Shown: piece after piece, positions 8,637 to 16,997 of the stretch | Layout: every line of letters starts with the position of its first letter | How positions within the stretch are numbered: position 1 is the stretch's first letter | NCBI GenBank assembly: GCA_016716465.1 | Contig: JADJWH010000001.1 | Location: 992,001 to 1,056,000, forward strand | Origin: Gammaproteobacteria bacterium | Lineage (GTDB): Bacteria; Pseudomonadota; Gammaproteobacteria; SZUA-140 | Length of the DNA: 64,000 nt | Direction of reading: 5' to 3' | The notes under the pieces: generated by a model | The model's input: only the letters and a program-made list of their open reading frames with translations | Databases searched by the model: none | Told to the model about the DNA's origin: nothing | Program-made: the position numbers and the translations under genes

Positions 8637-10079
8637 TCACACCGTCTCGATCGCCGCCTCCCGCGCAGCCCCCTTCACCCCGGCGCGCAGCAGTATCAGG
8701 CCGATAACGGCCGCCATGGCCGCGAAGACCGCACCGACGGCGAAGGCAAGCTGGTAGCCTCCGTTGAGCGCGGTCAGTGCATCCCTACCCGTCGCGAGCA
8801 GATTTTCCGTGCGGGCGGCGGACAGGCTGACCAGCACCGCGAGACCGAGCGCGCCTCCCATCATGAAAGCGGTATTGACCACACCGGAGGCAAGCCCTGC
8901 TTCATCCGGCGGCACGTCGTTCATGGCGGCGAACAGCATCGGGTTGAACGCCATGCCGGCGCCGAGGCCCAGCAACAGCATGCCGGGCAGCACGTGGATC
9001 AGGAACTCGCCGCCGACCGGTGCAAAGGCGAACAGCACCAGACCGAAAGTGGCCACCAGCAGGCCAGCCGCGAGCGGGAGGCGGATGCCGAAGCGCAGCA
9101 CCATCTTCGCGGACAGCCCGAGCGAAAACGCCGCCATGATCAGGTTTGCCGGCAGGAACGCCAACCCGACCTGCAGTGGGCTGTAACCAAGCACCAGCTG
9201 CATGTACAGCGCGGAAACGAAGAACCAGGCGAACATGGCCGCCGCCCACAGCACGCCCACCAGGTTCGCGGTGGCGACGTTGCGTAACCGGAACAAGCCG
9301 AGCGGCATCAGTGGCGACTGCACCCTGGCCTCGATCCACAGAAACAGGGACAGCAGCAGGGCCGCGACGGCAAACATGCCGAGCGTGCGAACGGAAAGCC
9401 AACCGGCCTCATTACCGTTCACGACGGCATAGACCGCCAGCATCAGCGCGGCGGTCACCGTCACCGCACCGGCTATGTCGAGACGTGCGCCGGCGGCCGT
9501 CGCGCGATCCGCCGGTATCAGCAGCAGGCACAATACGAACACCAGCAGACCGACGGGAATGTTGACCAGGAAGATCCAGTGCCAGTCGAAGGCGTCCGTG
9601 AGTATCCCGCCCAGCAGCACCCCGATACTGCCGCCCCCGGCCATGACGAAGCCGAAGACACCCATCGCCTTCGCGCGCGCATCCGGTTCCGTGAACAGGC
9701 TGATGATCAGGGACAGCGCGACCGCCGAGACCACGGCACCACCCAGTCCCTGGATCGCGCGGGCGGCAATCAGCATCTGCTGTGAGCCGGCAAGCCCGCA
9801 GGCAAGCGAGGCCAGCGTGAAAAAGACGATGCCGCCCAGAAACAGCCGGCGATAGCCGAACAGATCACCCAGCCGTCCACCCAGCAGCAGGAAACCGCCG
9901 AAGGTGAGCAGATAGGCATTGACGACCCAGACCAGCGTGGTCTCGGAAAAGGCGAGGTGCTCCCGGATCGACGGCAGCGCGACGTTGACGATCGTCATGT
10001 CCAGCACGATCATCAGGTCCCCGAGGCAGAGCACGACGAGCGCCCACCAGCGTTTTCTGTTGTCGAGAATATCGGTCAT
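8637..10079 (-). CDS. MFS transporter, DHA2 (EmrB/QacA) drug:H+ antiporter family
   Basis: A 480-residue, 14-TM-type major facilitator. It begins MTDILDNRKRWWALVVLCLG, has the DMTIVNVALPSI motif of segment 1 (DHA2 signature), motif A-like GGRLGDLFGYRR after segment 2, and motif C-like GGSIGVLLGG. The ATG at 10079 was chosen because upstream residues lose family character. It probably exports drugs or toxic metabolites. A divergent FMN reductase lies upstream. Confidence 0.88.
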   Translation of the reverse strand: MTDILDNRKRWWALVVLCLGDLMIVLDMTIVNVALPSIREHLAFSETTLVWVVNAYLLTFGGFLLLGGRLGDLFGYRRLFLGGIVFFTLASLACGLAGSQQMLIAARAIQGLGGAVVSAVALSLIISLFTEPDARAKAMGVFGFVMAGGGSIGVLLGGILTDAFDWHWIFLVNIPVGLLVFVLCLLLIPADRATAAGARLDIAGAVTVTAALMLAVYAVVNGNEAGWLSVRTLGMFAVAALLLSLFLWIEARVQSPLMPLGLFRLRNVATANLVGVLWAAAMFAWFFVSALYMQLVLGYSPLQVGLAFLPANLIMAAFSLGLSAKMVLRFGIRLPLAAGLLVATFGLVLFAFAPVGGEFLIHVLPGMLLLGLGAGMAFNPMLFAAMNDVPPDEAGLASGVVNTAFMMGGALGLAVLVSLSAARTENLLATGRDALTALNGGYQLAFAVGAVFAAMAAVIGLILLRAGVKGAAREAAIETV

Positions 10080-10119
10080 GGGGATGTGTACGGGATTTTT
10101 TTCGTCGATGCGGAGCACG

Positions 10120-10266
10120 TCAGGTAGGCATCCGCGCCAGATGATCGGCGAACCGGTCCGGCGTCTGCAGATCGCCCCCGATGGCGTTGTACTGCCCGAC
10201 CACCGGATCGCGCTCTTCCGGCGCATCGAACACCACGCGTTCGGGTACGACGAACTCACGGAACAC
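10120..10266 (-). CDS. Possible 48-residue small protein upstream of the MFS gene
   Basis: An open frame from GTG 10266 to TGA 10120 encodes an acidic peptide (…VVPERVVFDAPEERDPVVG… ending LARMPT) with codon use like the neighbours. It sits between a good promoter-like sequence and the MFS start 40 nt downstream, so it could be the first gene of that transcript. No ribosome-binding site is clear and no family is recognised; it may be fortuitous. Confidence 0.35.
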   Translation of the reverse strand: MFREFVVPERVVFDAPEERDPVVGQYNAIGGDLQTPDRFADHLARMPT

Positions 10267-10288
10267 ACCGCTGTCCGGGCAAAAGTAA

Positions 10289-10315
10289 ACTATAACTGCT
10301 CCGCAGGACTGTCAA
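10289..10315 (-). promoter_or_regulatory. Sigma-70-like promoter for the MFS transcript
   Basis: On the minus strand, TTGACA (10310-10315) is followed after 15 bp by TATAGT (10289-10294). The short spacer is non-optimal and often indicates activator dependence. It points toward the 48-codon ORF and the MFS gene. Across 10080-10438 no larger gene is supported. Confidence 0.5.
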
Positions 10316-10438
10316 GCATCGCGCCGACGCCTTCAGGCTCGACCACCACCGAGGCGACCGGGTTGACGATGTCAAGCTCCGGCAGGATTATAGGCGAACC
10401 GGCATCCTGACTTGCCGGTCGATCCGGAGGGAAACGAT

Positions 10439-10990
10439 ATGACCACGATCACAGGCATCTCCGGCAGTCTGCGTGCCGGCTCCTACAACGCGGCGCTGCT
10501 GCGCGCCGCGGCACGGCTGATGCCTGCGGAATCCCGCCTGGACATCGCGAGCATCAAGGGCATTCCGCTCTATGACGGTGATATCGAAGCCACGGAGGGC
10601 ATTCCCGCACCGGTCGCCGCACTGAAGGAGCGCGTCGTCGCCGGTGACGGGCTGCTGCTGGTCACGCCCGAGTACAACCATTCGATACCCGGCGTATTCA
10701 AGAACGCGATCGACTGGCTTTCCCGGCCCTCGTCCGACATCCCCCGGGTGTTCAATGGCCGCCCGGTCGCAATCATCGGGGCCTCTCCGGGGGGCTTCGG
10801 GACCATCCTCTCCCAGAATGCCTGGCTCCCCGTGATACGCACCCTGGGCATGCGCCCCTGGTACGGCGCGCGTCTGCTGGTATCGCACGCCGCCGGCGTA
10901 TTCAACGAGACGGGCGACATGATCGACGACAAGATGCGGGAGCAATTGAGGAAGTTCATGCAGGAATTCGTCGCCTTCGTTCGATCGTGA
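10439..10990 (+). CDS. NAD(P)H-dependent FMN reductase
   Basis: A 183-residue flavodoxin-like reductase of the ChrR/YieF/SsuE-related NADPH-FMN family. Landmarks are GISGSLRAGSYNAALLRAA at the N-terminus (FMN phosphate loop), TPEYNHSIPGVFKNAIDWLSR near residues 75-95 (family signature), and IIGASPGGFG near 115. GGAGGGAA precedes ATG 10439. These enzymes reduce quinones or metals such as chromate; the divergent MFS exporter suggests a shared detoxification response. Confidence 0.9.
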   Translation: MTTITGISGSLRAGSYNAALLRAAARLMPAESRLDIASIKGIPLYDGDIEATEGIPAPVAALKERVVAGDGLLLVTPEYNHSIPGVFKNAIDWLSRPSSDIPRVFNGRPVAIIGASPGGFGTILSQNAWLPVIRTLGMRPWYGARLLVSHAAGVFNETGDMIDDKMREQLRKFMQEFVAFVRS

Positions 10991-11153
10991 GTGAAGGCGT
11001 ACCCTGTCGCGGCGCAGGGACGCCCAAAGCGCCGGACGGCTGCCCCGCGTGGTTGGAAATCGAGCGCTCTTGTGCGAGGATATCGGGCCTGCAGCAGGAC
11101 AGTATTCGGTCCGGCTCCGGACTCACCCGCGTACCCTCACAAGGAGCATGCCC

Positions 11154-11579
11154 ATGAAATCCCGCGTCGTGATTGCCCTTCTCGCTGTCGGATCCCTATC
11201 CCTGATCGGCACACTGGCCTGGGGGGCCACACCCGCGCCCGCCGGGGCGGAGGTTTACATCATCTCACCCGAGGACGGAGCAACGGTGACCAGTCCCGTC
11301 ACGGTACGCTTCGGCGCCCGCGGGGTCGGGGTCGCGCCGGCCGGCGTGGCCAGGGAGAACACGGGACACCATCATCTGGTCATCGATTCGGATCTGCCGC
11401 CGCTCGATCAGCCAATCCCCAAGGACGACCGCCATATCCACTTCGGCGGTGGCCAGACCGAGACCCGAATAGAACTCAAGCCCGGCACACATACGTTCCA
11501 GCTCCTGATGGGAGACGACGCCCATATGCCGCATGAACCGCCCCTGGTCTCGAAAAAGATCACGATCACCGTGCAGTGA
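11154..11579 (+). CDS. DUF4399 periplasmic protein
   Basis: A 141-residue protein with a signal peptide (hydrophobic residues 5-24, cleavage near AWGA-T). The mature part has the DUF4399 pattern, rich in His and Asp: NTGHHHLVID, DDRHIHFGGGQTE, LKPGTHTFQLLMGDDAHMPHEPP. Two in-frame ATGs exist (11148, 11154); AAGGAG at 11141 is correctly spaced only for 11154. The histidines suggest metal binding, but function is unknown. Confidence 0.85.
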   Translation: MKSRVVIALLAVGSLSLIGTLAWGATPAPAGAEVYIISPEDGATVTSPVTVRFGARGVGVAPAGVARENTGHHHLVIDSDLPPLDQPIPKDDRHIHFGGGQTETRIELKPGTHTFQLLMGDDAHMPHEPPLVSKKITITVQ

Positions 11580-11588
11580 TCCTGCACC

Positions 11589-12221
11589 ATGACGCACCCG
11601 AAATCCTCCGGGAACACCATGCCGCAGCAGACCGCCGTCGACAAGGCCCTTGCGCTTATCGATGCCGCCAACGGCGCGGATCCGAATCACGAATCCGCCG
11701 AGGGAAAGGATTGGCCGAAGGAACTGCTCTATTCTCATCGCATGTCCGATATGCTGCAGCGATTCTGCCCACAATCGGATGACGCCATCAGGCTGGCGGT
11801 ACGCGCGCAGCACATCCGGCGCTGGACCTCGCCGCGCGACGCCTACCCGATGGATCGCGAAGGCTATCTGCAGTGGCGCAAGGATCTCTACCGTTTCCAT
11901 GCCGATACCGCGGCCGAACTACTGGCACAGGCCGGTTGCGAATCCGGCACCATCGAGCGCGTCCGCAAGGCTGTCGGAAAGCGCGCGCTCAAGAAAAACG
12001 CGGACACCCAGCTGTTGGAAGATGTCACCGCACTCGTTTTCATCGAACACTACATGCTCGATTTCGCCGCCAGGCACCCTGAGTATGACGAGATGAAATG
12101 GCACGGCATCATCCGCAAGACCTGGGAGAAGATGTCCGTCGGGGCGCGGGACTTTGCCCTGTCGGGCGGGATCCGTCTGCCCGAGCCGCTCGTGCCGCTG
12201 ATCCAGCGCGCCATCGCATAG
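11589..12221 (+). CDS. DUF4202 family protein
   Basis: A 210-residue soluble protein of the DUF4202 family, recognised from ALALIDAANGADPN, KELLYSHRMSDML, AVRAQHIRRWTSPRDAYPM and the FIEHYMLDF/HPEYDEMKWHGIIRKTWEKMS blocks. The many conserved His residues (YSHRM, AQHIRRW, EHYMLDF) suggest an HD-like helical metal-binding domain, but its activity is not established. An alternative start is ATG 11619. It begins 9 nt after the DUF4399 stop, so the two may be co-transcribed. Confidence 0.82.
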   Translation: MTHPKSSGNTMPQQTAVDKALALIDAANGADPNHESAEGKDWPKELLYSHRMSDMLQRFCPQSDDAIRLAVRAQHIRRWTSPRDAYPMDREGYLQWRKDLYRFHADTAAELLAQAGCESGTIERVRKAVGKRALKKNADTQLLEDVTALVFIEHYMLDFAARHPEYDEMKWHGIIRKTWEKMSVGARDFALSGGIRLPEPLVPLIQRAIA

Positions 12222-12338
12222 CGGACCCGGAGACAAGCCGCACAGCGTGGATATAGATGTGCTGTGATCCGCCGCCCTGCACCACCTACCGCATACAACG
12301 CGCCCGGGACTCCATCCTTCCTGTAGGGGGTTCATCGC

Positions 12339-13187
12339 ATGAGCGAGAATCAATACTTCACCTCCCACCAGAGCGTGCGCGTTCCCCGCATTCTCTATGG
12401 AACGGCCTGGAAGAAGGACAGGACACAGGAGCTGGTGAGCCTGGCCCTGCAATGCGGCTTCCGCGGCTTCGACACCGCGGGACAACCCAGGCACTACCAC
12501 GAGGCCGACGTCGGCGCCGGCCTTCGGGTCGCTCTCGAGGGCGGACTCGCGCGCGCCGACCTGTATCTGCAGACGAAATTCACGCCAATCGGTGGCCAGG
12601 ATCCGCAACAGATTCCCTACGATCCGTCCGCCCCGCTCGCGGATCAGGTCGCACAGTCCTTCCAATCCTCGTTGCGGAACCTGCAAACGACATATCTCGA
12701 CTGCCTGCTGCTACACTCCCCGATGCCCGGCGCCCGGCAATTGAGCGAAGTCTGGGGGGCGCTGGAAACGATCGTCGAGACCGGTGGTGCACGCCAGATC
12801 GGCATCAGCAACTGTTACGATCCCGCCTATCTGGAGGGACTGTGGCGCTCGGCGCGGGTCCGGCCCGCGGTGGTGCAGAACCGCTTCTATGCCGAGACCC
12901 GCTACGACCGCGAGATACGCGCCTTCTGCCGTGATCACGACATCGTCTATCAGAGTTTCTGGACGCTCACGGCAAACCCGCATTTGCTCGCGCATCCCGT
13001 ACTCAAGGCGTCGGCCCGGAAACACCGGGTCACGCCCGCGCAGATCCTGTTCCGCTGGTTGACGCAGGATGGCGTCGCCCCGCTGACCGGAACCACCGCG
13101 GAGCAACACATGCGCGAGGATCTGGCGATATTCGCCTTCAGCCTCAGCGAGGAAGAACGCGCATCGATCGCGACGACTTTGGAATAA
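12339..13187 (+). CDS. Aldo/keto reductase
   Basis: A 282-residue TIM-barrel NADPH-dependent oxidoreductase. The catalytic set is visible: FDTAG (Asp near 45), the Tyr in HYHEADVG near 52, Lys in LQTKFTP near 77 and His in LLLHSP near 122. The motif GISNCYDPAYLEGL is typical; the C-terminal cofactor loop is PLTGTTAEQHMRED. Its closest style is eukaryote-like AKRs of the 'xylose reductase/GCY' set, but the substrate is not predictable. ATG 12339 follows GTAGGGGG. Confidence 0.88.
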   Translation: MSENQYFTSHQSVRVPRILYGTAWKKDRTQELVSLALQCGFRGFDTAGQPRHYHEADVGAGLRVALEGGLARADLYLQTKFTPIGGQDPQQIPYDPSAPLADQVAQSFQSSLRNLQTTYLDCLLLHSPMPGARQLSEVWGALETIVETGGARQIGISNCYDPAYLEGLWRSARVRPAVVQNRFYAETRYDREIRAFCRDHDIVYQSFWTLTANPHLLAHPVLKASARKHRVTPAQILFRWLTQDGVAPLTGTTAEQHMREDLAIFAFSLSEEERASIATTLE

Positions 13188-13272
13188 GCGGGCTGGCTGC
13201 CACCCGTCCTGATCATGATACCAGGCCATGCCGGCGCAGCCGCCGGCCCGGCCGCAACACCGGAGGCACGAC

Positions 13273-13719
13273 ATGCTGAACTGGAACGATGTGATCCGAT
13301 TCGCCGGCCAGGGCAATCCCGATCCGGAGCGACGGGTGAACAAGACCGACGCCGAATGGCGCACGCAGCTCAGTCCGGAGGAATATCATGTCACGCGCGA
13401 GAAGGGTACCGAACGCGCCTTCAGCTCGGAGATGTGCGCGTTGTTCGAGCCCGGCCGCTATACCTGCGTCTGCTGCGGCGAGTTGCTGTTCGATGCTCGG
13501 GAAAAGTTCGACTCCGGCACCGGCTGGCCGTCCTTCACCCAGCCCATCCGGGAGAATGCCATCGCCTATCATAACGACAGCTCGTACGGCATGCGGCGTA
13601 TCGAGACTACCTGCAACACCTGCGGCGCCCATCTGGGCCATGTCTTCCCGGACGGCCCGCCACCCGGCGGCCTGCGCTACTGCATGAATGCGCTGGCGCT
13701 CAGAAAACTGGAAGATTGA
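13273..13719 (+). CDS. msrB: Peptide-methionine (R)-S-oxide reductase
   Basis: A 148-residue repair enzyme that reduces methionine-R-sulfoxide in proteins. Both zinc-binding CxxC pairs are present (CVCC and CNTC), as are GTGWPSF, the HLGHVF motif and the catalytic-cysteine block RYCMNALAL; the usual Ser after Asn is Ala here. The start at 13273 (MLNWNDVIRFA) is chosen over the longer frame. Convergent with the YebC gene. Confidence 0.95.
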   Translation: MLNWNDVIRFAGQGNPDPERRVNKTDAEWRTQLSPEEYHVTREKGTERAFSSEMCALFEPGRYTCVCCGELLFDAREKFDSGTGWPSFTQPIRENAIAYHNDSSYGMRRIETTCNTCGAHLGHVFPDGPPPGGLRYCMNALALRKLED

Positions 13720-13723
13720 CGCA

Positions 13724-13742
13724 GCCGGGGCAATATCCCGGC
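13724..13742. terminator. Hairpin between convergent msrB and yebC-type genes
   Basis: A GCCGGG/CCCGGC stem of 6 bp with a 7-nt loop lies in the 33-bp gap between the two convergent stops. There is no U-tract, so it is at best a weak bidirectional or Rho-assisted terminator. Confidence 0.4.
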
Positions 13743-13752
13743 GCTGGCGGCC

Positions 13753-14454
13753 TTAATCGGCAAGCCCCGCGAAAACACGCTGCACATCGTCGTCGGCGTC
13801 GATGGCCTCGAGAAAGGCCTCGACCTCCGCGCGTTCGGCGTCTCCCACCGCCACTGGGTTCTTGGCCCGGTAGCCGAGATGGGCGGACTGCACCGTGAAG
13901 CCCTGCCCGGGCAGGGCGCGCGAGACTGCATCCATGTCGGTGGGTTCGGTGTAGAACAGGGTCGCGCCATCCTCACCCGGCTCCAGATCCTGCGCCCCGG
14001 ACTCGATGGCGGCGGTCTCCGGGTCGGCGTCCGGGGCATCCGGCGTCGCCTCGATCATCCCGAGGTAATCGAAATCCCAGGACACCGAGCCCGATGAGCC
14101 AAGCTGTCCCTTGCGGAACAGAACGCGGATATTGGAAGCGGTGCGGTTGGCGTTGTCCGTCAGGCATTCGACGATCACCGGAACGCGGTGCGGCGCGAAG
14201 CCTTCATAGGTCAGCTTCTCGAAACTCACCCCGGTATCGAGCAGGCCGGCGCCCTTCTTGATGGCGCGCTCGAGCGTGTCTTTCGGCATCGAGGCCTTCT
14301 TGGCCTGATCGACGGCGAGCCGCAGACGTGGATTCATATCGGGATCGGCGCCCGAGCGCGCGGCCACCATGATTTCCCGCGCGAGCCGGGTGAAGATCCG
14401 CCCCTTTGCATTCGCCGCGGCCTCTTTGCCCTTTGCTTTCCACTGTGCACCCAT
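13753..14454 (-). CDS. YebC/PmpR family protein
   Basis: A 233-residue protein of the YebC/TACO1 family. The N-terminal block KGRIFTRLAREIMVAARSGADPDMNPRLR and the middle EGFAPHRVPVIVECLTDNANRTASNIR are diagnostic. The opening MGAQWKAKG lacks the AGHSKWANI of canonical YebC and looks more like the YeeN branch, so this may be a paralogue rather than the ruvC-linked yebC. Members act as transcriptional regulators or in translation of proline-rich stretches. Confidence 0.88.
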   Translation of the reverse strand: MGAQWKAKGKEAAANAKGRIFTRLAREIMVAARSGADPDMNPRLRLAVDQAKKASMPKDTLERAIKKGAGLLDTGVSFEKLTYEGFAPHRVPVIVECLTDNANRTASNIRVLFRKGQLGSSGSVSWDFDYLGMIEATPDAPDADPETAAIESGAQDLEPGEDGATLFYTEPTDMDAVSRALPGQGFTVQSAHLGYRAKNPVAVGDAERAEVEAFLEAIDADDDVQRVFAGLAD

Positions 14455-14543
14455 TTCAACCTCCCGATGCGGCCCCCGGCCACTGGTCAGAAACCGAGGC
14501 CGATTCCGAAGATGTCACTTCGACAATGAATTGTAAGCCGGCA

Positions 14544-14573
14544 ATATTACAGGGATCCCGGTTTCCGGCGCAA
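14544..14573 (-). promoter_or_regulatory. Promoter of the YebC-type gene
   Basis: On the minus strand TTGCGC (14568-14573) and TAATAT (14544-14549) are 18 bp apart, giving a leader of about 85 nt. The site lies within an inverted repeat, CGACAAT (14521) to ATTGTCG (14573-14579). The remaining part of the 322-nt gap (14455-14776) shows nothing else recognisable. Confidence 0.4.
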
Positions 14574-14776
14574 TTGTCGTCCGCACAGATCGAGCCGGGA
14601 TCACCCGCCTACAGACCAGGATGACGGTTGCATTCATCATCGGGAATGGCGCATTACCACCCTGCCATTCCGCCAACCCTCGGCTCATGATGAGTCACCG
14701 GCCGAAGAAGGTCTGCACTTCGGACGGCCTGACGCCTATCGTCTCATCGAGACCGGCAGGACCCGACAGCAGAAAA

Positions 14777-16747
14777 TTATCCCGCCCGGCTCAGCACCAT
14801 CAATTGGTAGGGCTCCAGAATCAATTCTTGCGTGGCCGCGACGGTCCTGCCGGCATACAGATCGACCAGTATCTTGCGCATGCCCATGTGGCGCAGGCGG
14901 CGCGCCTCCAGCCGCTGCTCGCGTTCGCTGAAGTTCGCCAGCACCAGCACGCTGTACTGGTCATGGTTGCGGAAATACCCGAACACATGCCGGTTTCCGG
15001 TGTCGGTGAATTCGGTGTCGGCGCGGGTGAACGCCAGGTTCTGCTGCCTGAGCTGGATCAAGCGCAGCATACCCTTGTATATCCGTCCCGCAACCGTTTC
15101 CGGATCGTGGCGCTCCTCCGCCTGGGCCCAGTCAAAACGCGAACGGTGCAGCCAGCGCGAGTCCCCCGCCTTGGCGGGATCCTCGTCATAGCTGTAATCA
15201 TTGAGCGTGCCGACCTCGTCGCCGAGGTAGAGCAGCGGTATGCCGCCGATAGTCATGACGATGCCGTGCAGCAGCAGGATGCGGCGGATGGCCAGATCGA
15301 TGCGCTCCGGTTCGTCTTCCTGCAGCGCCCGTTCGAGGCCCGCCAGCGAGGCGCAGGTGCCGGACACACGGGCGTCGCCGGTCAGCGGATTCTCCTGGAA
15401 CGGCGCGCCGCGCGCGAAGCTGCCGTCGAACCGCCCGGTGTAGAACCGGCTCAGGAACTGGCGGTGCTCCCGGGCGCCGAATCCGACCGCCCCGACATCG
15501 TCGTCGGAAAAGGCCCAGCCGATATCGTCGTGACACCTTACATAATTGACCCAGGCGCAGCCCGGGGGCACAGCGAAGCGGCGCCGCATGGCATGATCCA
15601 GCAATCGCACATCGCGCGTCGCCAGCGCATCCCACAGCAGGGCCATCAGCTGCGGGTTGTACGACAACGGGCATTCTTCTGTTCCTATGTACTTGATGAC
15701 CTCGTCGGGGTGTACGATCGCCTCGGACTTGAAGACCATGGCCGGCGCCGCGATGCTGGCGAGTGCATTGAAGGCCTGGATGATCCAGTGCGCCTCAGGC
15801 AGATTCTGGCAATCCGTGCCCGGGCGCTTCCACAGAAACGCCACCGCGTCGAGCCGCAGGATCTCGACGCCCTGGTTGGCCAGGAACAGCATCTCCTCCA
15901 CCATGTGATTGAACACGGCGGGGTTCTCGTAGTTGAGATCCCATTGGTAATTGTTGAACGTCGTCCACACCCATTTCTTCATCAGGTTGTGGTAGGTGAA
16001 CGCCCCGGGATGATCGTCCGGAAACACCTCGAGCATGCTGCGCTCGTAGGTATCCGGAACGCCGCGATCCGGGAACATGCGATAAAATTCCTGATATTCC
16101 TCGTCTCCGGACTTCGCCTTGCGCGCCCATTCGTGCTCGTCGGACGTATGATTGAAAACGAAGTCGAGCACCAGGGAGATGCCGTGATTGCGCAGGTCCG
16201 CGGCCAGATCCGCCAATTGCTCCATGGTGCCGAGGGCGGGCCTGACCCGGCGATAATCGCTGATGGCGTACCCGCCGTCGTTGTCTCCGTCCGGCACCTG
16301 AAACACGGGCATCAGGTGCAGGTAGGTGATACCCATCTCGGACAAGTACGGAATATGCCGGCGCAACCCCGACAGGTCGTCGGCGAACAAATCCACATAG
16401 CACATGGCACCGACCATGCGGTGTGACTGATACCACTGGGGATCCGCCTCCCGCATCGCATCGAGCGCCTTCAGCTCGGGGGAACGCTCCAGCCACATCC
16501 CGGTGGCGGAAAACAGGATGTTCTCAAGGTAATAGAAGAAATCGTAGTCCGCGCCATACAGGCCGTGCAGGCGCTGAAACAGGCGCGGGAAATAGCGCTT
16601 CAGGCGAGCAAGGTAGACGTCCCATTCCGCCGGCTCCACCCTGTCCCTGTAACGCGCTTCCAGTCGCGGCAACAGCCGCCGCAGCGTGGCCGCGCCTTCC
16701 CTGCCCAGCCATGAGGAATCCCGGGATCCGTGCTGATTCATCGCCAC
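14777..16747 (-). CDS. Amylosucrase (GH13 subfamily 4)
   Basis: A 656-residue glycoside hydrolase family 13 enzyme. It transfers glucose from sucrose to an alpha-1,4-glucan and releases fructose. Conserved regions in order: DFVFNHTSDEHEW, ILRLDAVAFLWK (nucleophile Asp), VFKSEAIVHP (acid/base Glu) and YVRCHDDIGW (transition-state Asp); RCHDDIGW and YDFFYYLEN are typical of amylosucrase rather than sucrose hydrolase or trehalose synthase, though sucrose hydrolases are close relatives. No signal peptide, so it is cytoplasmic. Starts GTG 16747 or ATG 16741. It fits with glgP 10 kb away in glycogen metabolism. Confidence 0.87.
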   Translation of the reverse strand: MAMNQHGSRDSSWLGREGAATLRRLLPRLEARYRDRVEPAEWDVYLARLKRYFPRLFQRLHGLYGADYDFFYYLENILFSATGMWLERSPELKALDAMREADPQWYQSHRMVGAMCYVDLFADDLSGLRRHIPYLSEMGITYLHLMPVFQVPDGDNDGGYAISDYRRVRPALGTMEQLADLAADLRNHGISLVLDFVFNHTSDEHEWARKAKSGDEEYQEFYRMFPDRGVPDTYERSMLEVFPDDHPGAFTYHNLMKKWVWTTFNNYQWDLNYENPAVFNHMVEEMLFLANQGVEILRLDAVAFLWKRPGTDCQNLPEAHWIIQAFNALASIAAPAMVFKSEAIVHPDEVIKYIGTEECPLSYNPQLMALLWDALATRDVRLLDHAMRRRFAVPPGCAWVNYVRCHDDIGWAFSDDDVGAVGFGAREHRQFLSRFYTGRFDGSFARGAPFQENPLTGDARVSGTCASLAGLERALQEDEPERIDLAIRRILLLHGIVMTIGGIPLLYLGDEVGTLNDYSYDEDPAKAGDSRWLHRSRFDWAQAEERHDPETVAGRIYKGMLRLIQLRQQNLAFTRADTEFTDTGNRHVFGYFRNHDQYSVLVLANFSEREQRLEARRLRHMGMRKILVDLYAGRTVAATQELILEPYQLMVLSRAG

Positions 16748-16872
16748 ATTACAGCCGCGCCTTTCTTTCGATGTCGCCTGAAGGGATTATGGTAATACAT
16801 TTGCCCATGTGTATCATCAATCTCACGAATCGCTTCACACCCAACGGTATCCAACAATGAACGCTCGTCGTG

Positions 16873-16878
16873 TATAAT
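16873..16878 (+). promoter_or_regulatory. -10 element upstream of the SulP gene
   Basis: A perfect TATAAT at 16873-16878, followed by CCTGCGC. The same TATAATCCTGCGC string occurs at the comFB promoter (3748). No convincing -35 is visible. It drives the plus strand, giving a leader of about 110 nt before the SulP start. Confidence 0.4.
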
Positions 16879-16997
16879 CCTGCGCTGAAAATCCTTGGAT
16901 CACTACAGCGACAGAGAACGCAGAGTTTCACCATCCCCCCGATGTTATCGACAACTCTTTCATCTCCCGTGTCCGCCGGCGTTGCAACACATGAAGA

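Noticed and set aside
10284..10400. Minus-strand open frame ending in …MLDSPAEQL, just upstream of the MFS promoter
   Set aside because: No start codon or ribosome-binding site in a sensible position, it runs into the divergent reductase gene, and no family is recognised.
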